A DNA stretch of 64,000 nt from CAILZL01 sp963748005. Lineage in GTDB: Bacteria > Pseudomonadota > Gammaproteobacteria > Steroidobacterales > Steroidobacteraceae. The notes under the pieces are model-generated. The model was given only the letters and a program-made list of their open reading frames with translations, was not told the origin of the DNA and ran no database searches. The first letter of the stretch is position 1; every line of letters begins with the position of its first letter. The position numbers were made by a program, and so were the translations under genes. The stretch covers positions 2,914,001 to 2,978,000 of the forward strand of contig CAVVHH010000002.1 in assembly GCA_963748005.1 (NCBI GenBank), in the 5' to 3' direction. Below are positions 24,113 to 35,332 of the stretch, in pieces.

Positions 24113-24469
24113 ATGATGGTCATTGTGCTGGAAAACGCGCCGCCGAGATTACGAGGGCGTTTGGCTATCTGGCTGCTTGAAGTACGTGCAGGCGTGTATG
24201 TAGGCGAGTACAACCGTAAAGTTCGAGAGTATGTGTGGGATCAGGTGGTGAAAGGCATTGCCGATGGCAATGCGGTGCTCGCTTGGCGTGACCCCGGCAA
24301 CGAAGCGGGTTTCAATTTTGAAACGGTGGGCGAGAGTCGCCGCGTGCCCGTTGAATTCGATGGCGTACGACTGGTGGAATTCGTTCCTGAAATCGCTGTG
24401 CCGCAGGAAGCAAGGCAGGGCGAAAGTAGCTCTTTAACAATTCAAAAAGGCCAACCGCACAAAGGCTGA
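24113..24469 (+). CDS. cas2: CRISPR adaptation protein Cas2 (type I-E)
   Basis: The 118-residue product starts MMVIVLENAPPRLRGRLAIW, then LLEVRAGVYVGEYNRKVRE, the I-E (CRISPR_Cas2_2-like) family. It is the dimeric scaffold between two Cas1 dimers. The core ends near residue 95; a polar tail of about 20 residues (QEARQGESSSLTIQKGQ) follows and overlaps the start of the leader. It begins 4 bp after the cas1 stop. Either of two adjacent ATGs (24113, 24116) could be used. Confidence 0.96.
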   Translation: MMVIVLENAPPRLRGRLAIWLLEVRAGVYVGEYNRKVREYVWDQVVKGIADGNAVLAWRDPGNEAGFNFETVGESRRVPVEFDGVRLVEFVPEIAVPQEARQGESSSLTIQKGQPHKG

Positions 24470-24541
24470 CGAACTGCCTGTTGTGTCGGTAGAATCTTCC
24501 CGCCCACAAATATCCTTTAGGTTCAGGTATTTGTGTTTGGT
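24466..24541 (+). promoter_or_regulatory. CRISPR leader with candidate promoter and inverted repeat
   Basis: CTGACG (24466-24471, overlapping the cas2 stop) and TAGAAT (24490-24495) are 18 bases apart and could drive array transcription from about 24502. An 8-bp inverted repeat CACAAATA (24505-24512) / TATTTGTG (24528-24535) with a 15-base centre ends 6 bp before the first repeat. It could be a protein-binding site for spacer integration or a hairpin at the 5' end of the precursor RNA. Confidence 0.45.
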
Positions 24542-27500
24542 GTGTTCCCCACATGCGTGGGGATGAACCGCATGGGGCGCGCAATGGGAAGTTGGCAGCG
24601 CCGTGTTCCCCACATGCGTGGGGATGAACCGAACAATGCCGACGCGCGGAATACGGCTGTTAGGTGTTCCCCACATGCGTGGGGATGAACCGTCGCCATC
24701 GGCAGCGGCATACCGATATGCGGTGTGTTCCCCACATGCGTGGGGATGAACCGTGCGCGCCGGTCTTGGTGTTCTCGATGTAGGTGTGTTCCCCACATGC
24801 GTGGGGATGAACCGTCTGGCTTCACGCTGGGCGCCGAAATCGACAAGTGTTCCCCACATGCGTGGGGATGAACCGGTCGGCCAGCGATTCATCCGGCACG
24901 GTTGCGAGTGTTCCCCACATGCGTGGGGATGAACCGCCTCGTACTCGACGAACAGCTTTCGGCCGTGAGTGTTCCCCACATGCGTGGGGATGAACCGTTC
25001 ACCACGGCCTTGCCGTTGGGCATGTACTTGTGTTCCCCACATGCGTGGGGATGAACCGAACGGGGCCGAGTTGCAGACCTGCATCAGCTTGTGTTCCCCA
25101 CATGCGTGGGGATGAACCGCAGCATATCTACGTCGCCCGGCCCCTTCTCGCGTGTTCCCCACATGCGTGGGGATGAACCGTTCTGGGACATAGGCAGCCA
25201 AGTCGCGTTCAAGTGTTCCCCACATGCGTGGGGATGAACCGACCACGCCCGGCACCGGCCAGGTGGTGCTCACGTGTTCCCCACATGCGTGGGGATGAAC
25301 CGGTGTGCATCGGTCATGGTGGACTGATGACGATGTGTTCCCCACATGCGTGGGGATGAACCGTTGTGTGCCATTGCAAGGCGCTCTTTTGCAAGGTGTT
25401 CCCCACATGCGTGGGGATGAACCGCGTCCGGACACGTGGCGCTGTTCGGCACGTTGGTGTTCCCCACATGCGTGGGGATGAACCGAATTGGCGGATGTGA
25501 CCACGTCCAGCAAACGTGTTCCCCACATGCGTGGGGATGAACCGTCGCCCGTGTTCGCGTTCTCAGGCATGGGCGAGTGTTCCCCACATGCGTGGGGATG
25601 AACCGGATGTGACCGGCAATGCCAGCGCCTATGGTGCGTGTTCCCCACATGCGTGGGGATGAACCGGCGGGCGGTCGCGGTTCGCAGCGGGTTGCTTTGT
25701 GTTCCCCACATGCGTGGGGATGAACCGGTGTTTCATAGCCGGTTGCAACCATTCACGAAGTGTTCCCCACATGCGTGGGGATGAACCGGAAACCGTTTCT
25801 TCACCGATAACATAGTGACCGTGTTCCCCACATGCGTGGGGATGAACCGGCATGGGTGAGGCGTCCTCAAACGAGGAAAAGGTGTTCCCCACATGCGTGG
25901 GGATGAACCGGCTGCCGCTAGGTCAACTTGAGCTAGGCGGGTGTGTTCCCCACATGCGTGGGGATGAACCGTAACTAGCGCAGTTTTTCAGCCGCCCTGA
26001 TGAGTGTTCCCCACATGCGTGGGGATGAACCGCCGTCCGCACCGAGCTGGACAAGCGCCTGGTGGTGTTCCCCACATGCGTGGGGATGAACCGTGCATCG
26101 CCAACTGCACCGCCCACCGTATGCAGTGTTCCCCACATGCGTGGGGATGAACCGCCGCCCAGTTCTTCCATGCGCATATTCAGCGCGTGTTCCCCACATG
26201 CGTGGGGATGAACCGTTCTGCAGACCGACTGGAACGCGCGGCAGCACGTGTTCCCCACATGCGTGGGGATGAACCGATGCCTTCTTCGATCGCGCCGGCC
26301 GCCATGTTGTGTTCCCCACATGCGTGGGGATGAACCGCACTGGACGAATCAGTTAACAAACCATACGTTGTGTTCCCCACATGCGTGGGGATGAACCGTT
26401 GCTGCGCATGCAGTGCGTGCGCTGGTGGCGGTGTTCCCCACATGCGTGGGGATGAACCGTTTCAGCCAATCACAACAGCACTAAAGAACACGTGTTCCCC
26501 ACATGCGTGGGGATGAACCGTACTGGAAGCAACCTGGTCAGGTTGAGTTTCGGTGTTCCCCACATGCGTGGGGATGAACCGTTCGTGCGGCCTGATGGTG
26601 AGATTGGTAAAGCGTGTTCCCCACATGCGTGGGGATGAACCGAGCACGTCCGGGCTATCTTGTGTGGCAACGGGGTGTTCCCCACATGCGTGGGGATGAA
26701 CCGTTATGAGTCGGCTCGCTAATACAATGAAGAGCGTGTTCCCCACATGCGTGGGGATGAACCGACCGTCTTGACCAATGCAGCCAGTGGCAAAGCGTGT
26801 TCCCCACATGCGTGGGGATGAACCGCATTGGATTCACCGTGTGTGGTCGGAGGTGGTGTGTTCCCCACATGCGTGGGGATGAACCGATTCACACCGACCC
26901 AGAAGAGGCATTTGAGTGGTGTTCCCCACATGCGTGGGGATGAACCGATTTGATCGTGGTAGCGGCACGTCCGGCCATGGTGTTCCCCACATGCGTGGGG
27001 ATGAACCGACTACGTATGCGCGGCGAATTTATGCGGAGCCGTGTTCCCCACATGCGTGGGGATGAACCGTGAAAACATCCGTATCACCAAACGAGCAGCG
27101 AGTGTTCCCCACATGCGTGGGGATGAACCGCGCCATCAATATCCGTTCTTCGTCCAGATGGTGTGTTCCCCACATGCGTGGGGATGAACCGAAGCAGAGC
27201 TGTGGGAGGTCTCGGTGGTATCCGTGTTCCCCACATGCGTGGGGATGAACCGCGACCTGATGCGAGATGTCAAAGGCATTACGCGTGTTCCCCACATGCG
27301 TGGGGATGAACCGGGCATTGACTGCGGCTCGTAAATCAGCTTTTGGTGTTCCCCACATGCGTGGGGATGAACCGTACTTCCGCACCGGCATGCAAGACAA
27401 CAACACGTGTTCCCCACATGCGTGGGGATGAACCGGCTATAGCTTTAACCACGGCGGCACTGCCACCGTGTTCCCCACATGCGTGGGGATGAACCGTGCG

Positions 27501-28167
27501 GATGACCTACGCCGAGCACCAAAAGCAGGTGTTCCCCACATGCGTGGGGATGAACCGTCCGTGATCGCGCATCAACTTGTAAAAATAGGGTGTTCCCCAC
27601 ATGCGTGGGGATGAACCGTTGCCGGTCGGGCGTCGGTATCACTCGCTGCAGTGTTCCCCACATGCGTGGGGATGAACCGTTGGTCGGTGTCGGCGGACCA
27701 TCCGCTTGAAAGTGTTCCCCACATGCGTGGGGATGAACCGACGCCCGGTAAAGTGTGGGCACTGGATGACTTGTGTTCCCCACATGCGTGGGGATGAACC
27801 GCAGCAGGGGCAGCAGCAGGGGCAGCAGCAGTGGTGTTCCCCACATGCGTGGGGATGAACCGAGCGCCAAGGGTACCGCGTTCGGCCTGCTGAAGTGTTC
27901 CCCACATGCGTGGGGATGAACCGCTCAACATGCTGGACGAACGGGCGACCTTTGAGTGTTCCCCACATGCGTGGGGATGAACCGTGGTGATTTATCCGAC
28001 TGCCGCGCAAGGTCGCGTGTTCCCCACATGCGTGGGGATGAACCGTGATCCGGCGCATTGCATGGACGGACGACATTGTGTTCCCCACATGCGTGGGGAT
28101 GAACCGATTTCAACAAACAGCGCGACGTTGCCGCAGCGGTGTTCCCCACATGCGTGGGGATGAACTG
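24542..28167 (+). CRISPR. Type I-E CRISPR array, 60 repeats and 59 spacers
   Basis: The repeat is 29 bases, starting GTGTTCCCCACATG and ending CGTGGGGATGAACCG, with CCCCAC/GTGGGG arms that form the Cas6e hairpin. I counted 60 copies by position from 24542 to 28139. All but the last appear identical; the last ends ACTG in place of ACCG. Spacing is 61 bases throughout (32-base spacers), except one 30-base spacer at 25486-25515. The degenerate repeat at the right end and the leader at the left show that new spacers enter at the left, next to cas2, and that transcription runs rightward. One spacer (27802-27833) is a low-complexity CAG/GGG sequence. I saw no spacer that clearly matches the rest of this window. 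Confidence 0.99.
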
Positions 28168-28398
28168 TGGTCGAGGACGCATCGCCCTTCATTAGTATGG
28201 TGAGACTATCTGATCGGTGGTCGATGGTTATTCCAGCCGGTAACTGCATCTCAAGCAGTGCTTCACTAATTTTGTTGTCAGCCACATAGTTTCGACCGGC
28301 GGCGGCTTAATGTAAGCAAGAACCTGAATCCATTCAGGGTCCTGACGCGTATCTGTCGATAATACTTACAATCGCAACCGACGTAGTTCTCGCAACAG
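28168..28398. other. Trailer region of the CRISPR array with a possible gene remnant
   Basis: On the minus strand a frame from a GTG at 28285 reads MADNKISEALLEMQLPAGI and then TIDHRSDSLTILMKGDASS before running into the last repeat. It looks like the start of a real gene whose body has been replaced by the array, but no family is recognised. A short hairpin CCTGAA-TCCA-TTCAGG lies at 28323-28338. No clear terminator for the array is seen. Confidence 0.35.
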
Positions 28399-29292
28399 AT
28401 GACATCCAAATCATTACCCGCAGCATGCCTGGTATCGATGCTGGCGGCATTCTGCAGTGGATGTGCGCAGCTGGCATTCGTGGCTGCCAATCTACCCGCT
28501 TCATTTGGCGATTATTCGCGGCTTACTGACTTGCGATATGGTCCGGCGCAGCGCAATCGACTGGATGTGTATTTGCCCAAACAGCGGCCAACACAACCTG
28601 ATGGCGCACCCGTGGTGGTGTTCATTCATGGCGGCGGCTGGAACAGTGGCGACAAATCAGATTACAAATTTGTGGGCGCTGCGCTCGTCGAATTGGGTTA
28701 CATCGTCGTATTACCAAACTATGGACTGTATCCGCAGGTCAAGTTTCCCGCGTTCATGCAGGATATCGCGGGGGCGGTGGCTTGGGTGCGTGCCAATGCC
28801 GGACAGTGGGGTGGTAATCCAGAACGCCTATTTCTGATGGGTCATTCGGCGGGGGCACACATTGCGGTGATGTTGGCATTGAATCAACAGTACTTGCGCG
28901 ATGCGGGTATGGAAGCCAACGAACTTCGTGGTGTCGCAGGGTTGGCGGGTCCATATGATTTTATCCCCTTTACCTATGACTACATGTACGACATGTTCGG
29001 CCCGCCGCAGCGTTATGCCGAGTCGCAGCCTATCAACTATGTGCGTGCTGATGCGCCGCCGCTGTTGCTGTTGCAAGGCCTCAAGGACAAAACCGTGGGG
29101 ACGCATAACACGGTGAATCTCACCAGGGCGTTGACAGCTCTGGGCGGACCCGTGAGCGCCAAGTACTATCCGGACGCTGAGCACAGTGATCTGGTCGCGG
29201 CGTTCTCCATTCCCGCCCGTAAACGTGTACCGGTGCTGGAAGAAGTGCAGAGATTTATTGCTGAGCACGATTTGATGGCGAAAGCCCCTTAG
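28399..29292 (+). CDS. Alpha/beta-hydrolase esterase, probable lipoprotein
   Basis: The 297-residue product has a signal segment ending in FCSGC, a likely lipobox with C22 as the lipid site. It has the HSL/carboxylesterase oxyanion motif HGGGW and the nucleophile motif GHSAG; the acid is in LLLQGLKDKTVG and the catalytic H in DAEHSD. It is related to BD-FAE/kynurenine-formamidase-like esterases. Substrate is unknown. Its stop codon TAG is part of the 4-bp target duplication of the following IS element, so the gene itself stays intact. It is alone after the CRISPR trailer. Confidence 0.88.
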   Translation: MTSKSLPAACLVSMLAAFCSGCAQLAFVAANLPASFGDYSRLTDLRYGPAQRNRLDVYLPKQRPTQPDGAPVVVFIHGGGWNSGDKSDYKFVGAALVELGYIVVLPNYGLYPQVKFPAFMQDIAGAVAWVRANAGQWGGNPERLFLMGHSAGAHIAVMLALNQQYLRDAGMEANELRGVAGLAGPYDFIPFTYDYMYDMFGPPQRYAESQPINYVRADAPPLLLLQGLKDKTVGTHNTVNLTRALTALGGPVSAKYYPDAEHSDLVAAFSIPARKRVPVLEEVQRFIAEHDLMAKAP

Positions 29293-30588
29293 CAGGCCGT
29301 TGAAAATCTCCCCTTCAAATTCAGCCTGAAATAGACTTCACGGGACGATGGTTTTTGGTGAAGGGGTAGTTGATGCGCGGCTCGGATGTGATGCAAGAGG
29401 CGTTGTTTACCACGGTACATCTGGACCGGTATGTGCCTGCGGATCATCCGTTGCGAGCGATGCGCAGGCTGTTTGATGACGCCCTGCGCAAACTGAATGG
29501 GCTGTTCGAGTCGATCTACGCAGATATTGGACGGGAGTCAATTGCCCCGGAGAAGCTGCTGCGGGCGCAGCTGCTGCAAGTGCTGTACAGCATCCGCAGC
29601 GAGCGGCAGTTGGTGGAGCAACTGAATTACAACCTGCTATTCCGCTGGTTTGTCGGGCTGGCCATTGACGATGCGGTGTGGAACCACTCGACCTTCAGCA
29701 AGAACCGGGATCGGCTATTGGAGCACGAGGTGATTCCAGAACTATTTGCCGAGGTGGTCAAGCTGGCGGGCCAGCGGGACTTGTTATCCACCGAACACTT
29801 CAGCGTGGATGGTACCTTGATCCAGGCCTGGGCCTCGCAGAAGAGCTTTGTGCGCAAGGATGGCAGTGATGAACCCCCTGCGGGCGGCGGTCGCAATGCC
29901 GAGCGGGATTTTCACGGCCAATCACGCAGTAATGACACCCATCAATCCCGCACCGACCCCGACAGCCGCACTGCCAAAAAGAGCCGTGGCGGCGAAGCCA
30001 AGCTGGCCTTTCTCGGCCACAGCGTGATGGAGAATCGCCACGGCCTGATCGTCCGCGCCCAGGTCAGTGCGGCGCACGGCACTGCTGAGCGTGATACGGC
30101 GCTGGCGTTACTGGCCAGCCTGCCGGGACAGCGGCGCAAGACCGTCGGTGCTGACAAGCTGTACGACACCAAAGACTTCATCCGCGAGTGTCGCGCCCTG
30201 AACATCACGCCGCACGTCGCCTGCAATGACAAACGACCCGGTGGCTCGCAACTCGATGAGCGCACCACCCGCCATGACAGCTATAAAGTCAGCCAACGTC
30301 TGCGCAAGCGGATCGAAGAAACCTTTGGCTGGGGCAAGACCATTGGCTTGATCCGGCAGGTGAAAGTCAGAGGACTCGACAAGGTGAACCTGATTTACCA
30401 GTTCACGTGTATGGGCTGGAACCTGGTGCGGATGCGGAATCTGATGGGAGCGAGCGCATGATGCAGAGGCATCAGCGGCTTGAATCGATCGGCACGCAAG
30501 AACTGACACCGATGCAACCCGAAATGCACTGAAAAATGCAGCTCGAAATCACACCACCGACAATCACAGCCCAATTTTCAACAGCCTG
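29293..30588 (+). mobile_element. IS5-family insertion sequence, complete, 1296 bp
   Basis: The ends are CAGGCCGTTGAAAAT (29293-29307) and the inverted ATTTTCAACAGCCTG (30574-30588), 15 bp with one mismatch. Both sides carry TTAG (29289-29292 and 30589-30592), a 4-bp target duplication of the type made by IS5-family elements. The transposase is full length. Perfect duplication and intact ends suggest a recent insertion. Confidence 0.93.
29373..30461 (+). CDS. IS5-family DDE transposase
   Basis: The 362-residue product has an N-terminal DUF772-type region (VPADHPLRAMRRLFDDALR, LRAQLLQVLYSIRSERQL) and a DDE catalytic core: D in HFSVDGTLIQAW, D in VGADKLYDTKDF, and E in RIEETFGWGKTIG. It cuts and joins the IS ends described for 29293-30588. 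A TTG at 29370 precedes the ATG. There is no frameshift or stop, so it may be active. Confidence 0.95.
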   Translation: MRGSDVMQEALFTTVHLDRYVPADHPLRAMRRLFDDALRKLNGLFESIYADIGRESIAPEKLLRAQLLQVLYSIRSERQLVEQLNYNLLFRWFVGLAIDDAVWNHSTFSKNRDRLLEHEVIPELFAEVVKLAGQRDLLSTEHFSVDGTLIQAWASQKSFVRKDGSDEPPAGGGRNAERDFHGQSRSNDTHQSRTDPDSRTAKKSRGGEAKLAFLGHSVMENRHGLIVRAQVSAAHGTAERDTALALLASLPGQRRKTVGADKLYDTKDFIRECRALNITPHVACNDKRPGGSQLDERTTRHDSYKVSQRLRKRIEETFGWGKTIGLIRQVKVRGLDKVNLIYQFTCMGWNLVRMRNLMGASA

Positions 30589-30626
30589 TTAGATTCAATG
30601 GCGATTGGTTTTCACCCTCACCCTGG

Positions 30627-30648
30627 CCCTCTCCCTGGAGGGAGAGGG
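30627..30648. repeat. CCCTCACCC/CTCTCCC palindromic repeat, copy 2
   Basis: Perfect 10-bp arms CCCTCTCCCT (30627-30636) and AGGGAGAGGG (30639-30648) with a 2-base centre, preceded by CACCCTCACCC. It is the partner of the element at 8393-8420. Confidence 0.75.
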
Positions 30649-30795
30649 GAGGAGATTGGGGGCGTTGCTGAGTTTGGCGCCATGCCTTGAAGCTGCAGGT
30701 CGTGCCAGGCAATGCTCCATGCTTGCTTGGCAATCCCTACATCCCCGTAGGTCGCACCGGGCAGTGTTCCATGCAGCCCGGTATTCCCTACGTCC

Positions 30796-30866
30796 CTGTA
30801 GGTCGGAATTTATTCCGACATAAATCAAGTCGGGTAGCGCTGAAGACAGCTAAACCCGACCTACAG
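30796..30866. repeat. CTGTAGGTCGG inverted repeat with inner palindromes
   Basis: Outer arms CTGTAGGTCGG (30796-30806) and its complement (30856-30866) enclose two smaller palindromes, TCGGAAT-TT-ATTCCGA and a GTCGGGT/ACCCGAC pair. Related GTAGG-type arms occur at 35261-35322. It looks like a dispersed extragenic element. Confidence 0.6.
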
Positions 30867-30917
30867 TCTCACGCGTCTGTGCGACACTGCGGCAAGTGGC
30901 AAAAAATGAGGTTGACC

Positions 30918-31871
30918 ATGCGCATAGTTGTTCTGGGCATGATGGTGAGTGCAGTGGTGATGTTTGGTGGTTGCAAGTCCGCGCCACCGCCACCTACAGC
31001 AGTAGCGGCAACGCCACAGCCGCCGACGCCAGCAGTGCCGGCGCCCGTTGTTACTGACGCCAATCGCTCACGCGAACAATTACATGCGGTGTTATGGGTG
31101 CAAGCCGCGCCTGAGTATCGCGCCGCCGCGCTGCAAACCTATCGCGCTGCTACTGTGCAGTTACAAGCTCTGCGCGATACACGCAGCAGTGCGCTGGAGG
31201 ATATGCAAGCCGCAGGACATTCCCCCACGAACAAACCATCGGCCGTCATCATGGACCTGGATGAAACCGTTCTGGACAACAGCAATTTCAACGCGATGCT
31301 GGTGCAGCAGCATCAGGTTTATACCGGCGCAAACTGGATTGCATGGGTGATGGCGGAGCAGGCGCAGGCAGTACCGGGCTCGGTGGACTTCATCAACGCA
31401 GCGCGAGCAATGGGTTACCGGGTGGTGTTCGTCAGCAATCGCTTCTGTACGGCTCGCGCCGGATATGACCAGCGTGGCAATGCGCTTGAGTGTCCCCAGC
31501 ACGCGGCGACGCTGGGCAATCTGCAGAAAGTTCTGGGCTACCGACCTGAGCCCGATGAGTTGCTGCTGCGTTCGGAGCGCGACGAGTGGCGACCCAGTGA
31601 CAAATCATTAAGGCGTCTGGCGCTGGCAGCGGATTACCGCATCGCCATGCTGGTGGGCGACAATCTCGAAGACTTCATAAAGATCGCTGCGTATGATCCG
31701 GCTCGCCACGCAGGACATTGGGGCACCGACTGGTTCATGCTGCCCAATCCCATGTACGGTTCCTGGACCGACCGCGCCGGCAAGGAAATGACGGTACAGG
31801 AGAAATGTGCAGCATTGGTTGCCTGGCACCATGATCAAGCCGGTGCCGCGCTTTGTTACGCGATACCCTGA
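30918..31871 (+). CDS. Acid phosphatase lipoprotein, e(P4)/HAD class C-like
   Basis: The 317-residue product has a lipoprotein signal ending in VVMFGGCKS (lipid site C19), then a proline-rich linker (PPPPTAVAATPQPPTPAVPA). The HAD core begins with motif I VIMDLDETVLDNS, has motif II in VVFVSNRF, and motif IV in MLVGDNLEDF. This is the e(P4)/HAD subfamily of outer-membrane acid phosphatases that can act as 5'-nucleotidases. I chose the ATG at 30918 because GAGG lies 6 bases before it; an in-frame ATG at 30906 would add four residues. All catalytic aspartates are present. Confidence 0.9.
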   Translation: MRIVVLGMMVSAVVMFGGCKSAPPPPTAVAATPQPPTPAVPAPVVTDANRSREQLHAVLWVQAAPEYRAAALQTYRAATVQLQALRDTRSSALEDMQAAGHSPTNKPSAVIMDLDETVLDNSNFNAMLVQQHQVYTGANWIAWVMAEQAQAVPGSVDFINAARAMGYRVVFVSNRFCTARAGYDQRGNALECPQHAATLGNLQKVLGYRPEPDELLLRSERDEWRPSDKSLRRLALAADYRIAMLVGDNLEDFIKIAAYDPARHAGHWGTDWFMLPNPMYGSWTDRAGKEMTVQEKCAALVAWHHDQAGAALCYAIP

Positions 31872-31953
31872 CAATCGAATCGTTGAGTGCTTGCTTCTTC
31901 TGGCGTGGGTGAGGAAGATCGTCTTCCTTCCAGAACGCGTATGACAGGAATTT

Positions 31954-34314
<2,361 letters not shown>

Positions 34315-34325
34315 TTCAAAATGTA

Positions 34326-34401
34326 TTCCGTTCGCCCTGAGCCCGTCGAAGGGTTCTTCGCTGTCTGTCGGGGCCCTTCGACAGGCTCAGGGCGAACGGA
34401 A
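34326..34401. repeat. Extragenic palindrome of the GAGCCTGTCGAAGG family, copy 3
   Basis: Arms running from TTCCGTTCGCCCTGAGCC and ending with GGCGAACGGAA enclose a 14-base centre. The core TGAGCC(T/C)GTCGAAGG matches copies at 6005-6069 and 11175-11235. It lies between ppsA and ppsR. Confidence 0.85.
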
Positions 34402-34425
34402 CTGTAAGACTCCACGAAATAAATC

Positions 34426-35250
34426 ATGCGCACCATCTGCTTCGTTTCCGACCGCACCGGCGTGACCTCTGAAACACTGGGGCACAGCCTGCTGTCGCAG
34501 TTCGAAGGGTTGCAATTCCGCACCGTGACCATGCCGTTTGTGGTGACGGAAGATCAGGCGCATGGAGTGGTGGCGCGCATCAATGCCATTGCCAATGAGG
34601 AGCAAACGCCGCCCATCATTTTCTGCACGCTGGTGGATGACCGGATTCGCGCCATCGTCAAGAGTGGCGCGCGTGGCCTGTTCCTGGATTTCTTCGATGC
34701 CTTCCTGGCGCCGCTGGAGTCCGAACTGGGGATGGAGTCGGCGCATGTCACCGGGCGCGGCACCTTTGGCCACGCCACCGATCCGGCGCATTCGGCGCGC
34801 ATTGATGCCACCAACTATGCGCTGGCGAACGACGACGGTTCAGGCGCGCGCGACTATCGCAGCGCCGATGTCATTCTGATCGGCGTATCGCGTTCGGGCA
34901 AGACGCCGACATCTTTGTACATGGCACTGCAGTACGGCATATTTACCGCCAACTATCCGCTCACGGATGACGAGCTGGAGTCCGGCGAACTGCCCAAGGT
35001 GCTGTTGCCGCACAAACAGAAGTTATATGGGCTGACCATCAAGCCCGAGCGTCTGCAGCAGATTCGCAATGAACGCCGGCCCGGCAGCCGCTATGCCTCG
35101 GCACAGCAGGTGCAGTACGAGGTGCGCACGGCGCAGACCCTGTTTGAGCGTCTGGGCGTGCCGTATATCGACGTCACCGAAAGCAGCGTCGAGGAAATCG
35201 CCAGTCGTATCCTCGACCGGATGAATCTCACGCGGCATGTACGCATGTAG
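34426..35250 (+). CDS. ppsR: PEP synthase regulatory protein (bifunctional kinase/phosphorylase)
   Basis: The 274-residue product starts MRTICFVSDRTGVTSETLG and has the P-loop GVSRSGKTPTSLYMALQ near residue 150. It is the DUF299 family, which inactivates PEP synthase by ADP-dependent phosphorylation and reactivates it by phosphate-dependent removal. Its gene follows ppsA directly, which supports this role rather than regulation of pyruvate phosphate dikinase. The ribosome-binding site is weak. Confidence 0.95.
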   Translation: MRTICFVSDRTGVTSETLGHSLLSQFEGLQFRTVTMPFVVTEDQAHGVVARINAIANEEQTPPIIFCTLVDDRIRAIVKSGARGLFLDFFDAFLAPLESELGMESAHVTGRGTFGHATDPAHSARIDATNYALANDDGSGARDYRSADVILIGVSRSGKTPTSLYMALQYGIFTANYPLTDDELESGELPKVLLPHKQKLYGLTIKPERLQQIRNERRPGSRYASAQQVQYEVRTAQTLFERLGVPYIDVTESSVEEIASRILDRMNLTRHVRM

Positions 35251-35260
35251 TTCGGAATGC

Positions 35261-35322
35261 GTAGGTTGGGCTGTGAAGCCCAACATCCGACGTGAATAGT
35301 TGGGCTTCACAGCCCAACCTAC
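35261..35322. repeat. Perfect inverted repeat with 24-bp arms (GTAGGTTGGGC family)
   Basis: The arms 35261-35284 and 35299-35322, beginning GTAGGTTGGGCTGTGAAG, are exact complements around 14 bases. Each arm is itself partly palindromic (GTTGGGC/GCCCAAC). It lies between the convergent ppsR and kinase genes and may end both transcripts, although no T-run is present. Confidence 0.85.
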
Positions 35323-35332
35323 CCTCAACTTT

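Larger units (their letters stand above)
30593..30917. other. 325-bp gap with several palindromic repeats
   Basis: The gap between the IS and the acid phosphatase gene holds repeat-type palindromes (30627-30648 and 30796-30866) and short CCTAC/GTAGG pairs near 30736-30765. I see no gene in it. The promoter of the phosphatase gene should lie in its last 60 bases. Confidence 0.5.

Noticed and set aside
24542..28167. Self-targeting spacers against genes in this window
   Set aside because: I scanned by eye and saw no clear match; this is not a search and does not exclude matches elsewhere in the genome.
24434..28285. Many minus-strand open frames with repeating peptides such as RFIPTHVGNT, VHPHACGEH and GSSPRMWGT
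   Set aside because: They are translations of the 29-base CRISPR repeat in three frames (29 and 32 shift the frame each unit). They are not genes.
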